Part shown: positions 51,901 to 63,747 of the stretch, piece by piece | Numbering within the stretch: the first letter of the stretch is position 1 | Layout: the number at the start of each line of letters is the position of its first letter | The notes under the pieces: generated by a model | Seen by the model: the letters and a program-made list of their open reading frames with translations, nothing else | What the model was told of the DNA's origin: nothing | Databases searched by the model: none | From: Syngnathus acus | Taxonomy: Eukaryota; Chordata; Actinopteri; Syngnathiformes; Syngnathidae | Assembly: GCF_901709675.1 (NCBI RefSeq) | Contig: NC_051089.1 | Coordinates: 9,049,476 to 9,113,475, forward strand | Length of the DNA: 64,000 bases | Reading direction: 5' to 3' | Program-made: the position numbers and the translations under genes

Positions 51901-52646
51901 TGGTAGTAATTTCTGGCTCTTGGTGTGTGTGTGCACCTGTAGCACTTCTAGTCGAGCCCCCTCGAGAGGTTTATCGGGATCCACCTTGACCTCAGTTGCC
52001 TGGGTAAACACTTCCAGCTCAGACACCTTAGGGCAGGCAGTGAAAGCCCCCTGGGAGGAAAACAGCAAAGTATAGTGTAGATTTCTGAAAAAGGGCAACT
52101 TACTTCCAGTGTGACAAAGCGAGCATGCTGTTGAGGTCTGTCTGGATTTATTTTGATTGTCTGGCTGGACTTGAATTCCTGCAGGACTGTGAGCCTGTCG
52201 CATGCTTGAACCGCACCCTGGCCAGTAAATACAAAGACGGGACAAATACGCTGCTGAGTTGATCAGATGCAAAAGGTGTCATTAGCAAAAAAAAAATCAT
52301 ATATAATACAACTCGGTAGCCAATCCAGCAGGAAATGGCAGCAGGAAATGGCGATACGTTTACGAGCAACATGTTGGTTCTTAAACCCATAACGTGGATT
52401 TGGTTTTCATTTTCAGCTTGCCTTAAAATTCGGGATTCTGTGGTGAACGGGCCTGGGGAAGTTAGCCAGGTTCTTGTCTTCGATGTAGTCCCAAATCCTT
52501 TGACGAATGTCCCATTTTGTTGCTCCTGGCGAGAAAACCGAAGTAGCGGACTACATAGCAGCATTTGCTAACAGATTACGACAGCGATGCGTCGAGTTTC
52601 ATTTTACATTGAACCTACCTGGGTTGATTTCTATGAGAGGTTCCAT
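48254..52646 (-). CDS. mthfsd: MTHFS-domain and RRM protein, alternative exon pair
   Basis: MTHFSD joins a 5-formyltetrahydrofolate cyclo-ligase-like domain to a C-terminal RNA-recognition motif; it is reported as an RNA-binding protein and a folate enzyme activity is not established. Exons read on the minus strand: 52,619-52,646; 52,422-52,525; 52,104-52,217 (3a); 51,937-52,050 (3b); 51,198-51,311; 51,039-51,129; 50,720-50,832; 50,370-50,495; 48,254-48,988. All junction phases agree. Landmarks are [10 protein letters not shown] (start), [69 protein letters not shown] and [20 protein letters not shown]. With one of 3a/3b the protein is 474 residues; with both, 512. Human MTHFSD is 383; most of the extra length is a basic linker in the last exon. 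It is head-to-head with dbndd1. Confidence 0.93.
48989..50369 (-). other. mthfsd: mthfsd last intron
   Basis: The intron is about 1.4 kb, GT-AG (AAG|GTAAAG ... CCTCAG|CTG). It contains a short (CA)n at about 49,368-49,386 and the antisense small frame at 49,901. No other feature was seen. Confidence 0.6.
49901..50095 (+). CDS. Possible 64-residue single-pass membrane microprotein
   Basis: This ATG frame lies antisense inside the last intron of mthfsd. It encodes [14 protein letters not shown], then about 27 strongly hydrophobic residues ([20 protein letters not shown] and onward to GLLF), then a basic tail YNKLFNK...PAREKCC. The frame is open upstream of the ATG to 49,844. The start context is weak (CCG ATG G). 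I do not recognise the protein; it may be chance, because T-rich DNA readily encodes hydrophobic runs. Confidence 0.2.
   Translation: MDRSPCPPDHHQPFCLVILFASLLAFLCTIFFPVFIGLLFYNKLFNKMQGNNKPAREKCCSINK
51594..51619. repeat. (AT)n microsatellite in mthfsd intron
   Basis: A pure AT run of about 26 nt inside the 625-nt intron between exon 3b and the next exon. Confidence 0.9.
51937..52050 (-). CDS. mthfsd: mthfsd exon 3b, one of a homologous exon pair
   Basis: The exon is 114 nt, phase 0/0, encoding 38 residues that start [15 protein letters not shown] and include [18 protein letters not shown]. The acceptor is TTTTCCTCCCAG|GGG (strong) and the donor CAG|GTGCAC (weaker). Human MTHFSD, as I recall it, carries a segment of this 3b type ([12 protein letters not shown]) directly after IPNFK. 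Only 53 nt separate it from exon 3a. Confidence 0.87.
52051..52103 (-). other. mthfsd: 53-nt intron between exons 3a and 3b
   Basis: It begins GTAAGTTGCCC and ends TTTCCTCCCAG. Any branch point in the CTACACTATAC segment would lie only about 25-30 nt from the 5' splice site, below the spacing usually needed by the vertebrate spliceosome. Splicing 3a directly to 3b would therefore be disfavoured. Confidence 0.8.
52104..52217 (-). CDS. mthfsd: mthfsd exon 3a, one of a homologous exon pair
   Basis: The exon is 114 nt, phase 0/0, encoding 38 residues that start [15 protein letters not shown] and end ARFVTLE. The acceptor is ACTGGCCAG|GGT and the donor GAA|GTAAGT (strong). It matches 3b at 13 of 38 positions with many conservative changes. 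Following RIPNFK, its text ([20 protein letters not shown]) fits the general MTHFS-like family as I remember it outside vertebrates. Confidence 0.85.
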
Positions 52647-53965
52647 GATGTTATGTGCTGCAGAAAATGGATCCTTTTGACTTTTGGTTTTAAGTAAGCG
52701 CTTACACGTGAGATCTGCAAGTAAAGTAAAAAGACAGCAACAGCTGCTGGAAAATGTTTATGCTCACTACGGCGACACGGGAGGGTCAAACAACCAAGGG
52801 CGAAAATCGTCACAGTGGCCTAACTAATAATCATTAAGTTCACAATCATGGTGTTAAATAGAGGCATTATAGGGCACATGTGAGGTCAGACAGCATAGTG
52901 AATGTAGTTGCGTGCACTTTAAGAAGATTGTGGAGAGTAAAAATAAATTTTTACTTTCGTTACCCTACCAAAATACAAAATACTGCAATACTGCTGGTAA
53001 TATACAGGTTAGATTTAAATTGGCGTTGCCGCAAAAACACGTGACCAATTTACCGCATTAAGTCAAACAAATGAGCATCAAAATCATAACCCACCACGAA
53101 TGGTCATTTTTAGGCGACAACCTGCAAGTTGACGTTTTGGACACTAGAGGGAAACCTACACCAATAATTCCCCTCGGAGCTTTATTTGTTCGGCGAAGGT
53201 GTGGCATTGAGGCGCTACGTCAAATTATAAAGGGCAATGTGTTATTTATTCACATATTCATGATGATCAATGATCAAACATGTTTCAATTTAAATCATTG
53301 AAAGCAAACAACTGATGATTGTCACACGCCAGGTTTGTTACTGATATTCCACGATTCTGCCACGTGTAGCAACTTCAATATTCATCTTTGACATAGCCGC
53401 GATTGCATTTTTTTTGTCTCACATGAAACTATATGTATCCCTCTTACAAGCACTTTCATAGTCATCTATACACCGGGCCCCTCCCTGACCCCCCCAAGCC
53501 TCCCTCTCCCTGTCTGGGCAGGGAGCCAAGCTGCACCCTCCCTGCCCCTTTCTCGCTCTCTTCTCTGGATCTCAGTGGATTCTATACATGTCAAGCAAAG
53601 CCTCACAATGCCGTGCGTATAAATCCGTGCATTTAGGAATTTGCAGCGATGGGGCAGTTCCCGGACCCCCACTTCTTCTCTCTGCGGTGGACCCATTGTC
53701 TGGGGCTCTGATGGGGCCGAGAGTCCAGCTACACCTGTTTGGGAAATCTGGAAACATAATACCAAAATAAAGAGACGGGTCTACAGGGAGCTGTGATTTT
53801 GCTTGGGTGAAAACCACCCACCCTCTGCTCCCTCTCCCTTGCCCCCCTCTCCCTCTCTCACACACACATACACACACTGACTTGCCTCTCCCTTCCCTCC
53901 CTGCTTGTCTCCTCTGCTGTCGGATGCTGGCGTGGTGAACAACAGGACTCACTTGGTTGAGCCGC
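52647..53965. promoter_or_regulatory. Shared mthfsd/dbndd1 divergent promoter interval
   Basis: The start codons of mthfsd (-) and dbndd1 (+) face away from each other across 1.3 kb. No exon is seen between them. A pyrimidine-rich CCCTCTCCCTTG and (CA)n stretch at about 53,820-53,877 precedes dbndd1. A GLI-like AACCACCCA (one mismatch) lies near 53,813. No TATA box was recognised for either gene. Confidence 0.4.
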
Positions 53966-56900
53966 ATGGAGGCACAGGGAGGGGCTCACAGCCCAGGTAA
54001 GAACGCAATTCTGCTTCTTCTTTACATTGAATTTAGTGCTTTTGTGTCCATTTTGAACATACAACCGGTAAATGGCACATGCTTGCCTCCCCTTTTCAAG
54101 AGTTAGTTCACATGTAGGGCAGCAGCGAGCCAACACATGTGATCATTGTCTTCATCGTGCCATGGAGGTTCCACTGAAGTTGCATGCTCATTGCAGAATT
54201 AGAGGGCCTCTTTCACGCTTACTCACCGTAGGTCAGCCATGCAGAAAGTGTACTGATGAGAGACAAATTGCTGCACAATAGTGGATGCATTGTGTGAAGG
54301 CCATCCGGGGAAGCCCGTTGTGGGGAAGCCTCACAATACTCCCCTCGTTCTGCATTGCATTGTTGATTGTGTGGAAAATATAGTCACCTTAACTTTCATG
54401 CTAAGACAGTTTGGAGGTCATCGTACTGAATCGCACAGAGGATCTAAAAAGTCGACACACCCCTGTTGAAATACTAAGGTTTGGTAATGCAAAACAATTT
54501 GACCGCAAGATAAATCAAAACATGTTCTGCAAATAATATGGCCTATAACCCGTACACCACAAAAGTGAACCAAGTAATTAAAATAAAAATGTATTGGAGA
54601 ACGTAAGTAAAAGCAAACAATGGAATAATGTGTGCTAGCTTCAACTCCCAAGTTTTTATTACGTAAAAGTTTCAAAATGCTTTTTGACTTTTGACTATAT
54701 TTGCATGAAACAAGTCTGATTTGTTTTGTCAGCATAAAACTGAAATCAGCTAGCCAAGATATTCTTCTACTTAATATTGCATTCTTGTTGGCACTTGATA
54801 ATGAAATGCTCATTTATGTAGATTAAATTCAATATTAAAAATATCGATCCATCCAAGAGCGAATCCCAAGTAGCTCCACCGTGACATCAGTGGGGCACAC
54901 AGCAACTGTTAACTTACAGACCAATTCATTAGGGACACCTCTTATCCATTGAGACCCAGTACAAGAGCTACATCATATGAATGCGACAATAAAGACAATA
55001 TCGCTATTGTTGCAACATGTTATTATTGGGCCGGTCCGATTTGCAGTAAAGTATGTGACTCACCTTTCAGTACGAAAGAGTGCAGTTTTTATTATAATGC
55101 TCAAGCGTACCTAATGAATTGCCCAGTGAGTGTCGAGCTGAAAGTGATGGTTTTGAATCTGTTTATTACATAAATTAACTAGAGCATATTAACTGTGTGA
55201 GACATATATTGATTTACTGTGCAGAGACACTTTGCTCAGGTTTTGGCAAGAATACAGCATATCATTCTCGTTGCCTTCCTCATTTTCTCATCCCTCACCA
55301 TCTGTCAGTCTGAATCACACAAAAAAAAAATGTCCTGACAGCAAAGCCTCTCAAGCTGCTTTTCTCTATCTTGAGAAGCAGATACAGCAGGTGGTGTGAT
55401 GTCAGCTTCCTACACAATTATGCATATACGTAATGTCTTTCTTGCAAATTTCTGACATGCATTTAATCTCAATATACTCTATAACCTACTATGGTGTTAA
55501 TTGGAGCGCTAAGTATTTGTTGAAGTGCCGCTTTATCGAAAAAGTTCGAGAGCCACTGCCCTAAATACTTGACAGGTAGAGCTTGGGAACATACTATCTT
55601 TTGGCCCTGAAAAGGTACAAATATTTACCTTGGACAATTTCGATTAGCCTTGGTGCACAAAGTGTACACAAGTAGGTTATTGCAGTAATTTGACACCGAC
55701 CATGACACTAGAGTCAGGCACTACAGAAAAAAAAACTTTACGAGTATCCTACTCCGCCAACACTGGGCTGAAAAAGCTGTACTGACCCGAAAAGCAGCCA
55801 TGAGAGCTTTGAGTTTGGATACAGAAGAATAGTGAAATCTCCATTTTCAATAGCAAAACAAAGCTCTTCAGTTGTTCACTTTTCATAGTGATGATTTAAT
55901 TGATGGAATTGTGCTGAGTCATGAGTTATGATGCACAGTGCAAAAATTGAACCCTATTATTGCTCTATTAGGGAATTGATTGAATAACAGCATACAAATC
56001 ACCTGACAAATCCGTTAAAGTGCATTCCCAAGCCACATAGAAACGTGACCTACTCCCCCTGCTTGTCCCCCATTAGAGCCCAGTAAAGGTACAAAGAAGC
56101 TGCTAAAGCCCTCCAGCTCAGGCAACCTCTCTCAGGAGCACTTCCAGCAGCACACTGTAGGCGAGGAGGAGGAGGAGGAAGAGGAGGAAGAAGAGGAGGG
56201 CGGCTGGAGAGGACACACCGCCAGCCTGCTGCACATCTCGGAGAAGAGACGTAAGCAGAGACATATTTTGAATATTCACAAGAACCATCACTAAGGTGCA
56301 TCCCTGCTATAATACAGATTTAAAACCTATTTCTAAGCCATAAAGTAGGCATTCATCAAACGATCCTCCCCAGGTCCTTAAAAGCCTTTTCATGATTACA
56401 GCCCTGTTTAAGTATTCCGGTCCCGCATTCTTGAAGATGGCTGCAGTACAGGCCAAAATGCTGAAGGGGCCTCATTGTGCATCAGTGCAACACCGCACTG
56501 AATACTGGGGCAACATGTGACAAGGCAGCTTTTATCTGCTTCACCAACGAAAGCATTTTTCACTGTGACAGCTCATCCTGAGGCTAATGCCTGTGACCCA
56601 CTGGCCTTGCCACCTGGCAGCACAACTCACCGTGCGTGCGGAATTCAATAAGAACCAAAACTTTACTTGTGCCGCGGTCATGGACTCATAAACTGGAAAA
56701 TAATTGTTTTCCAGAATTAATAGCGCAGTGATAATTGAATATAATGTGGGATTAAAGGCACACTGGCGATACTGGAGTGGAAACGTGTGAAACGTGTACA
56801 GTGGGCACACATCCATTTGACTGTAGGCTACTCCAGTTTTACATCATCTATTTGTGGGCTTAATATAGTATGTCAGTTCGCACATACACACACGGACACA

Positions 56901-59900
56901 CAAAGAGGTTGTTTTTCCGTCTGGAAGAAAAAGCCATGTCATAAATTATTTAAGGGGAAGAGGGGTGGGAGAGAAAGATGGGAAGGCTGAAAAAAAAAGA
57001 CAACCAAGCGCTGCACAAAAGAAGGCGGCAGAGAAAAAAATGATTGCAGTTCCATTATTCCTCTGTCATTTTCATCATTGACTCCTTTGGTTTCTCCGGC
57101 ATTCCTCTCCCTTTCATTTTTGTTTCATCTCCACACGTTATCTTCCTCGTTGTTGCCGTCACTACTTTACATTCTCAAGTCTGGGCTGAAAAGCTCTGGA
57201 CTGATCAAAGCTCAGCATTGCAATATTGTATCGGTGAGGAGACTAGAATGGCGTAACTGAACTCCCGCAGACCGAAAAGCCGAACAAGAAGGATAGTTCA
57301 CCTTCTTTTAGTATTGCACAGTTTTCTTGCAGCTGGAGGCAACATGGAAACGGGAATGATGGAAGCTTTTTTTTTTTTTATGCCCACGCAGTCTGTGGAT
57401 GCTTTAATCCAGACTTGACAGGCAGACTGACTCACATGGAAACACAAACTCGCTTCCATCCACTTCAGCATGTCCTCCAGATGTCTAGTTGAGCTAGTAA
57501 GCACACAACTAGGAAGGACATCTGTTGTAGGACACATAGACAAAAACAAGTTGAGCTTTGATGGCTTGTGGTCTTTGTTCTAGTTCATCTCAAAAATGGT
57601 TGATGGTCTTCAATTCAAAGCTTTCGAGTTCTTCCACAAGTTGGAAGCATAAAATGTAGGGTTCAGTATATATGTAGCTATGATAAAACATATAACACGA
57701 GTATTTTCAGCTTTGGGGGTAATCTAAATCTAAAACACACATTTGAATATAGAAAAGGGTGGGGGGGCTTTCAAGGTCCATTACGAGAGTTAAGATTGGA
57801 ATGACACCAGTTTTAAAAAATGTGCTGTTTACCTTTTCTTTGTCATTCTCTAGAACCCCTGAGCAGCGTGTCCTCTTTGGAAGTCCATTTTGATCTCCTA
57901 GATCTAACCGAGCTGACCGACATGTCGGACCAGGAGCTGGCTGAAGTCTTTGTTGACTCTGATGAAGAGAACCACAATGAATGTCCGCCAGGTGGGATGC
58001 ACACAAAGGAACAACCAACATGGCTGATCCAACATTGCAGTGTGACAATTTATTGGTTGTCTCACCATTCTAAGTGAGAAATACTTTTCATTACAAAGTT
58101 AGGGGCTAGCAGCAACGAAGGACAAAATAACATGAATGGGAATTCTTGACATTGAGAGGCACACAGAAGAAAGTATATGTCATTTTCATATACTCAGATA
58201 TTCCTCACCACATGATGCTTAGAATATTTTAAAGACTGAATAAACATGAGGACACATCCCAGCTCAAGGACTCCTTGAAACCAGTCAAGTACAATCTTCT
58301 CTTTAATATTTATTAATTCTATGCAATGGGTGTATTTTATCCATCAGTGAAATAAGAAGAGAGGAGGGAAACATTCCTTTTGGCTTCATGCATGTATGCC
58401 TGATGGGAAAAGGTGCATGAGATTCCACTCTGCTTGTGCTTCACAGCAGCGGGTGTGTGAAAACACCAGCCACATTTTTCTAAAGTAGGCAAAAATGTCC
58501 TCTATGTTTTATTCATGACCTGGCTGTCTCATCTTGCATGCGGACAGTGAACTCACCCAGGAGCCTTTCATTACCACCACTCAAGCATTTTTAAGTAAAA
58601 TTAGGAAGTCAAATTTTTCATTATCATTGAAAAAATATTGCTGAGCTATGGAAGATTGATATTGTATGGCAGTACTGCCACCGAGAGGACTGGAGTAGAA
58701 TTGGTGAATGTAGCTTCCAAAACCTCAGCAAGGTTTGTATGGCTGTTTGTGCGCGCGTATGTGTGTTTGCATAATTCTTAACAAAATCAATTGAGTTTTG
58801 TAGGTTAGTTCAGAGTTGTTGATAAAGGTTTTGAAAAGGTTTAACTTGGCCTCAATTTCATGTCACAAAAAAAAGTGGCATTTAAACAAGGGTGTGTAGA
58901 CTTTTTATATCCACATTTAGTGCCTCAAATCCTTTTGCTACAAACCAGTTAGAATTTCAGATATAAAGGTATGAAGATATAATTAAAGCACAATACTTGT
59001 TTTGTTGATGCAAACTGGCATAATTTGTCTGAGTTCATGGCAACCTGAAAACAAGCGACCAGTAAAAATAGATCAGCACTGTGCAAACGTTGCCGCCTTA
59101 TCAAAAGCCTGTGACATTCCGACTTTCGATGTATCATTTGTCTTTGTGTTCCCGAGTGTCACACACACACACACACACACACACGTATGAACAGCAGACT
59201 GTGCCTTGCAGGTCACTGTGCTTCTGCAGGCCACTGTGCCTCTAATTAACATCCTGTGGAGAAGCCATTAATCCTAGGTCAATACTCATCCATCAACACC
59301 CTCCTTACCCTGCATGTGTCGAATGGGTGAGGATATTGCTGTGGCTCAGGGGAAATTTATGAACCAGCAGTGAGAATGCTGTCCACCTAGGAGAGCCATC
59401 GGAAATACTCCAATGGGCAGGGAGGCTGTGACGCACTCTCGTTTGAATTGTTAGTTTCTCCCAAGGTATCACACCTGATACCTGGTGGCGAGAAAGAGGA
59501 ATGGCATAGATCTGGATTACCGCTACCATACACACTAATGAATCTCTCACGCACACAAACTCCTGAAAGGCTCTCAGATGCACTATTAAGATGAACTCAC
59601 AGTATGCTCTTATATTCACCTCTAAAATGCTCCCACACATTACTGAAAGGTTCTCTCACATGACAAAACCAATATCAGCCCTGAAACACTCTCATACACA
59701 CTTAGTGAATTGCTCTGACTCATTACAGAGACAGTAAATAAGTACCAACCCGTCATTTGTTTGTGTGTCAGGTTCCCAGCAGGCAGTTCTGGGAAAAGGC
59801 GGCTACATGCGCTCTCCCTCATGGACACGCTGCAGCAAGGTGGAGTTCCCACGAGAGAGGAAACACCACAGCGACTCGGACACCACCGTGGAGCCCTTAA

Positions 59901-59929
59901 TGAAACTGGAGAGGCCAAAACAACCTTGA
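53966..59929 (+). CDS. dbndd1: Dysbindin domain-containing protein 1
   Basis: DBNDD1 is a small cytoplasmic protein sharing the C-terminal dysbindin motif; its function is poorly known. Exons are 53,966-53,996, 56,077-56,250, 57,854-57,991 and 59,772-59,929, all phase 1 at every junction, giving 166 residues (human about 158). The protein begins [20 protein letters not shown]. It has a 12-residue glutamate run in exon 2, then the near-invariant block [19 protein letters not shown] / [15 protein letters not shown] (residues about 68-103). It ends with [10 protein letters not shown] and [11 protein letters not shown]. The core matches human DBNDD1 as I remember it almost residue for residue. 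The first exon is only 31 coding nt, so an upstream alternative first exon cannot be excluded. Confidence 0.93.
53997..56076 (+). other. dbndd1: dbndd1 intron 1
   Basis: About 2.1 kb, GTAAGA ... CATTAG. It contains a transposon-end fragment from 54,443 (listed separately) and otherwise AT-rich sequence without features. Confidence 0.6.
54443..54640 (+). mobile_element. DNA-transposon end with AAAAAGTC(G/T)ACACACCCC terminus
   Basis: The text TCTAAAAAGTCGACACACCC CTGTTG is the terminus of a fish element I recognise by its ...AAAAAGTCTACACACCCCTG start. Downstream text (GATAAATCAAAACATGTTCTG, CCTATAACCCGTACACCAC) continues in the same family style for about 200 nt. The opposite-orientation terminus lies at 58,850-58,915. 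Confidence 0.6.
56163..56198 (+). repeat. dbndd1: GAG/GAA repeat encoding 12 glutamates in dbndd1
   Basis: Twelve consecutive GAG/GAA codons inside exon 2. The purine-rich tract may act as an exonic splicing enhancer and is a candidate length polymorphism. Confidence 0.9.
57854..57991 (+). CDS. dbndd1: dbndd1 exon 3 (dysbindin motif)
   Basis: The acceptor is TTCTCTAG|AA and the donor CCAG|GTGGGA. The 46-codon exon carries the conserved core [20 protein letters not shown] and [14 protein letters not shown]. This is the diagnostic exon for the family. Confidence 0.93.
58850..58915 (-). mobile_element. Inverted transposon end matching 54,443
   Basis: AACAAGGGTGTGTAGACTTTTTATA is the reverse complement of the same terminus as at 54,443, with preceding AAGTGGCATTTAAAC. 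It lies in dbndd1 intron 3. It may be an independent truncated copy. Confidence 0.6.
59160..59184. repeat. (CA)n microsatellite
   Basis: A pure CA run of about 12 units in dbndd1 intron 3. Confidence 0.9.
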
Positions 59930-61416
59930 CCCGGTGTGCGACGTGGCGGGAAATGAAGATCCGAGTGGACGGCCTGAGTACCACTGGGCCACTGACAGTG
60001 TTTTGTTGTGGTGCTGATGAACAGATGAGTTCATGTTGAACTCAGGACATTTAGTAGTGTTCTAAAAAAATTCAGTGCACAACCATACACTTCTTCTCTC
60101 TCGTCTCGTTTCACTCGGAAGGATTGAAGACAGGGTAGTAACAGAAGCGACTTAATGCCAGGACATGAGCCAAGGAAGTGTGTGATGTGTTGTAATGATG
60201 ACAATTGCCTAAAACATACTTCATTAGGATCTTTTTCTTTTTCATGAAGTAATAATTTTCTTCATTTTTCAAAGTGATGACTCTTCTAATTTACATTGGT
60301 CCGCCAAAGTCAAGTCAAAGTGGTCAGAAAGATTCAAATGTTGAGTTAATGTGAATTTGCATGAATGCCAAACACGTAATGAAGTGCCAACACTTGTTTG
60401 ACGCAACAAGCAGAAGTGACAGCCCAGTTACTTGATTAGTTTTTAATCAATAACTTGTCTATCCCTGGACCAATGATCATCCAGAATGATGTGAGTGACT
60501 GCGGGAGGGTAAATTAAACATCTTGAAAACTGGGCTTTGGTGTATGCTTTTTTTTTTGTCATTGATTTTAGAACTCTGACCTATTATTCATTTGGTTTTT
60601 CTATTTAAATTTGCAGGAGAGGCAAGAATCCACTATGACTAACTTATCATAAAAGCCCAGATAATGTGAAAATAAAATATTCTAAATTTGGCAGCGAAAG
60701 AGCTAAATTGGATTGATTAAAAAAAATTCTAAAAATATAATAAATTTGACAGCAAAAGAGCTAAATTTGATTGATTAAAAAAAAATAAAACCCATTGATA
60801 TCACCTGGTATAAAAAATGAAGAAACTTTTCAGCAGTACACTAGCATCTGAAAAAAACTTCAGATTGAGAAACATAATCATTTAATCTGAAAATATTTTT
60901 TAAACATTTAAACATTGATTCATTGGTAATACTGTCAACCCGGTCTACATTGTACCTTACCAACTTAGCCGAGAGTTGTGGTCAATTTATGTTCTGTTAC
61001 TCAGTAACATGTTTGTTTGCCTATTCCAATAACACTTCAAATTCTATCACTTCAAAATGCGCTTGCAATATGCTAGTAAAACTCATCAGCGCTTCAACAG
61101 TGCACAATATCTGATCTGTGAATTGATGAATATTATTATATAGCTTATAAAATGACACTAAAAATTATATGCAAACATGATCTAATAGAGTTGATGATTA
61201 TAGCTTATTTAGTGCACTTGGTGAACAACAACAACAATAGAAGATATTAGGCTACAATTAGTCTTGAAATTCAACCTTGGATTTCAGTGACTTCAATAAA
61301 TCAATTGCATATGACATAATTGCCAAGAAAGGTCACCTGAAATCAGATGGTCATCTTCCTTGACCCTGCATTATATCAACAGCGGATTGGTTTTGTTCCT
61401 TCGGCGAGTGTTTTTG
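59930..61416. other. dbndd1 3' UTR and convergent intergenic region
   Basis: dbndd1 (+) and afg3l1 (-) converge. A plausible dbndd1 poly(A) signal AATAAA lies at 60,671-60,676, giving a 3' UTR of about 0.75 kb. A tandem duplication follows at 60,682-60,786. The rest is AT-rich with no gene seen. Confidence 0.45.
60682..60786 (+). repeat. Two-copy tandem duplication, unit about 57 nt
   Basis: Copy one contains AAATTTGGCAGCGAAAGAGC then TAAATTGGATTGATTAAAA. Copy two contains AAATTTGACAGCAAAAGAGC then TAAATTTGATTGATTAAAA. A few substitutions separate them, so the duplication is fairly recent. Confidence 0.8.

Positions 61417-63747
<2,331 letters not shown>

Larger units (their letters stand above)
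57992..59771 (+). other. dbndd1: dbndd1 intron 3
   Basis: About 1.8 kb, GTGGGA ... TGTCAG. It contains the inverted transposon end (58,850-58,915) and a (CA)n run (59,160-59,184). The intron between exons 2 and 3 (56,251-57,853) holds nothing I recognise. Confidence 0.6.
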
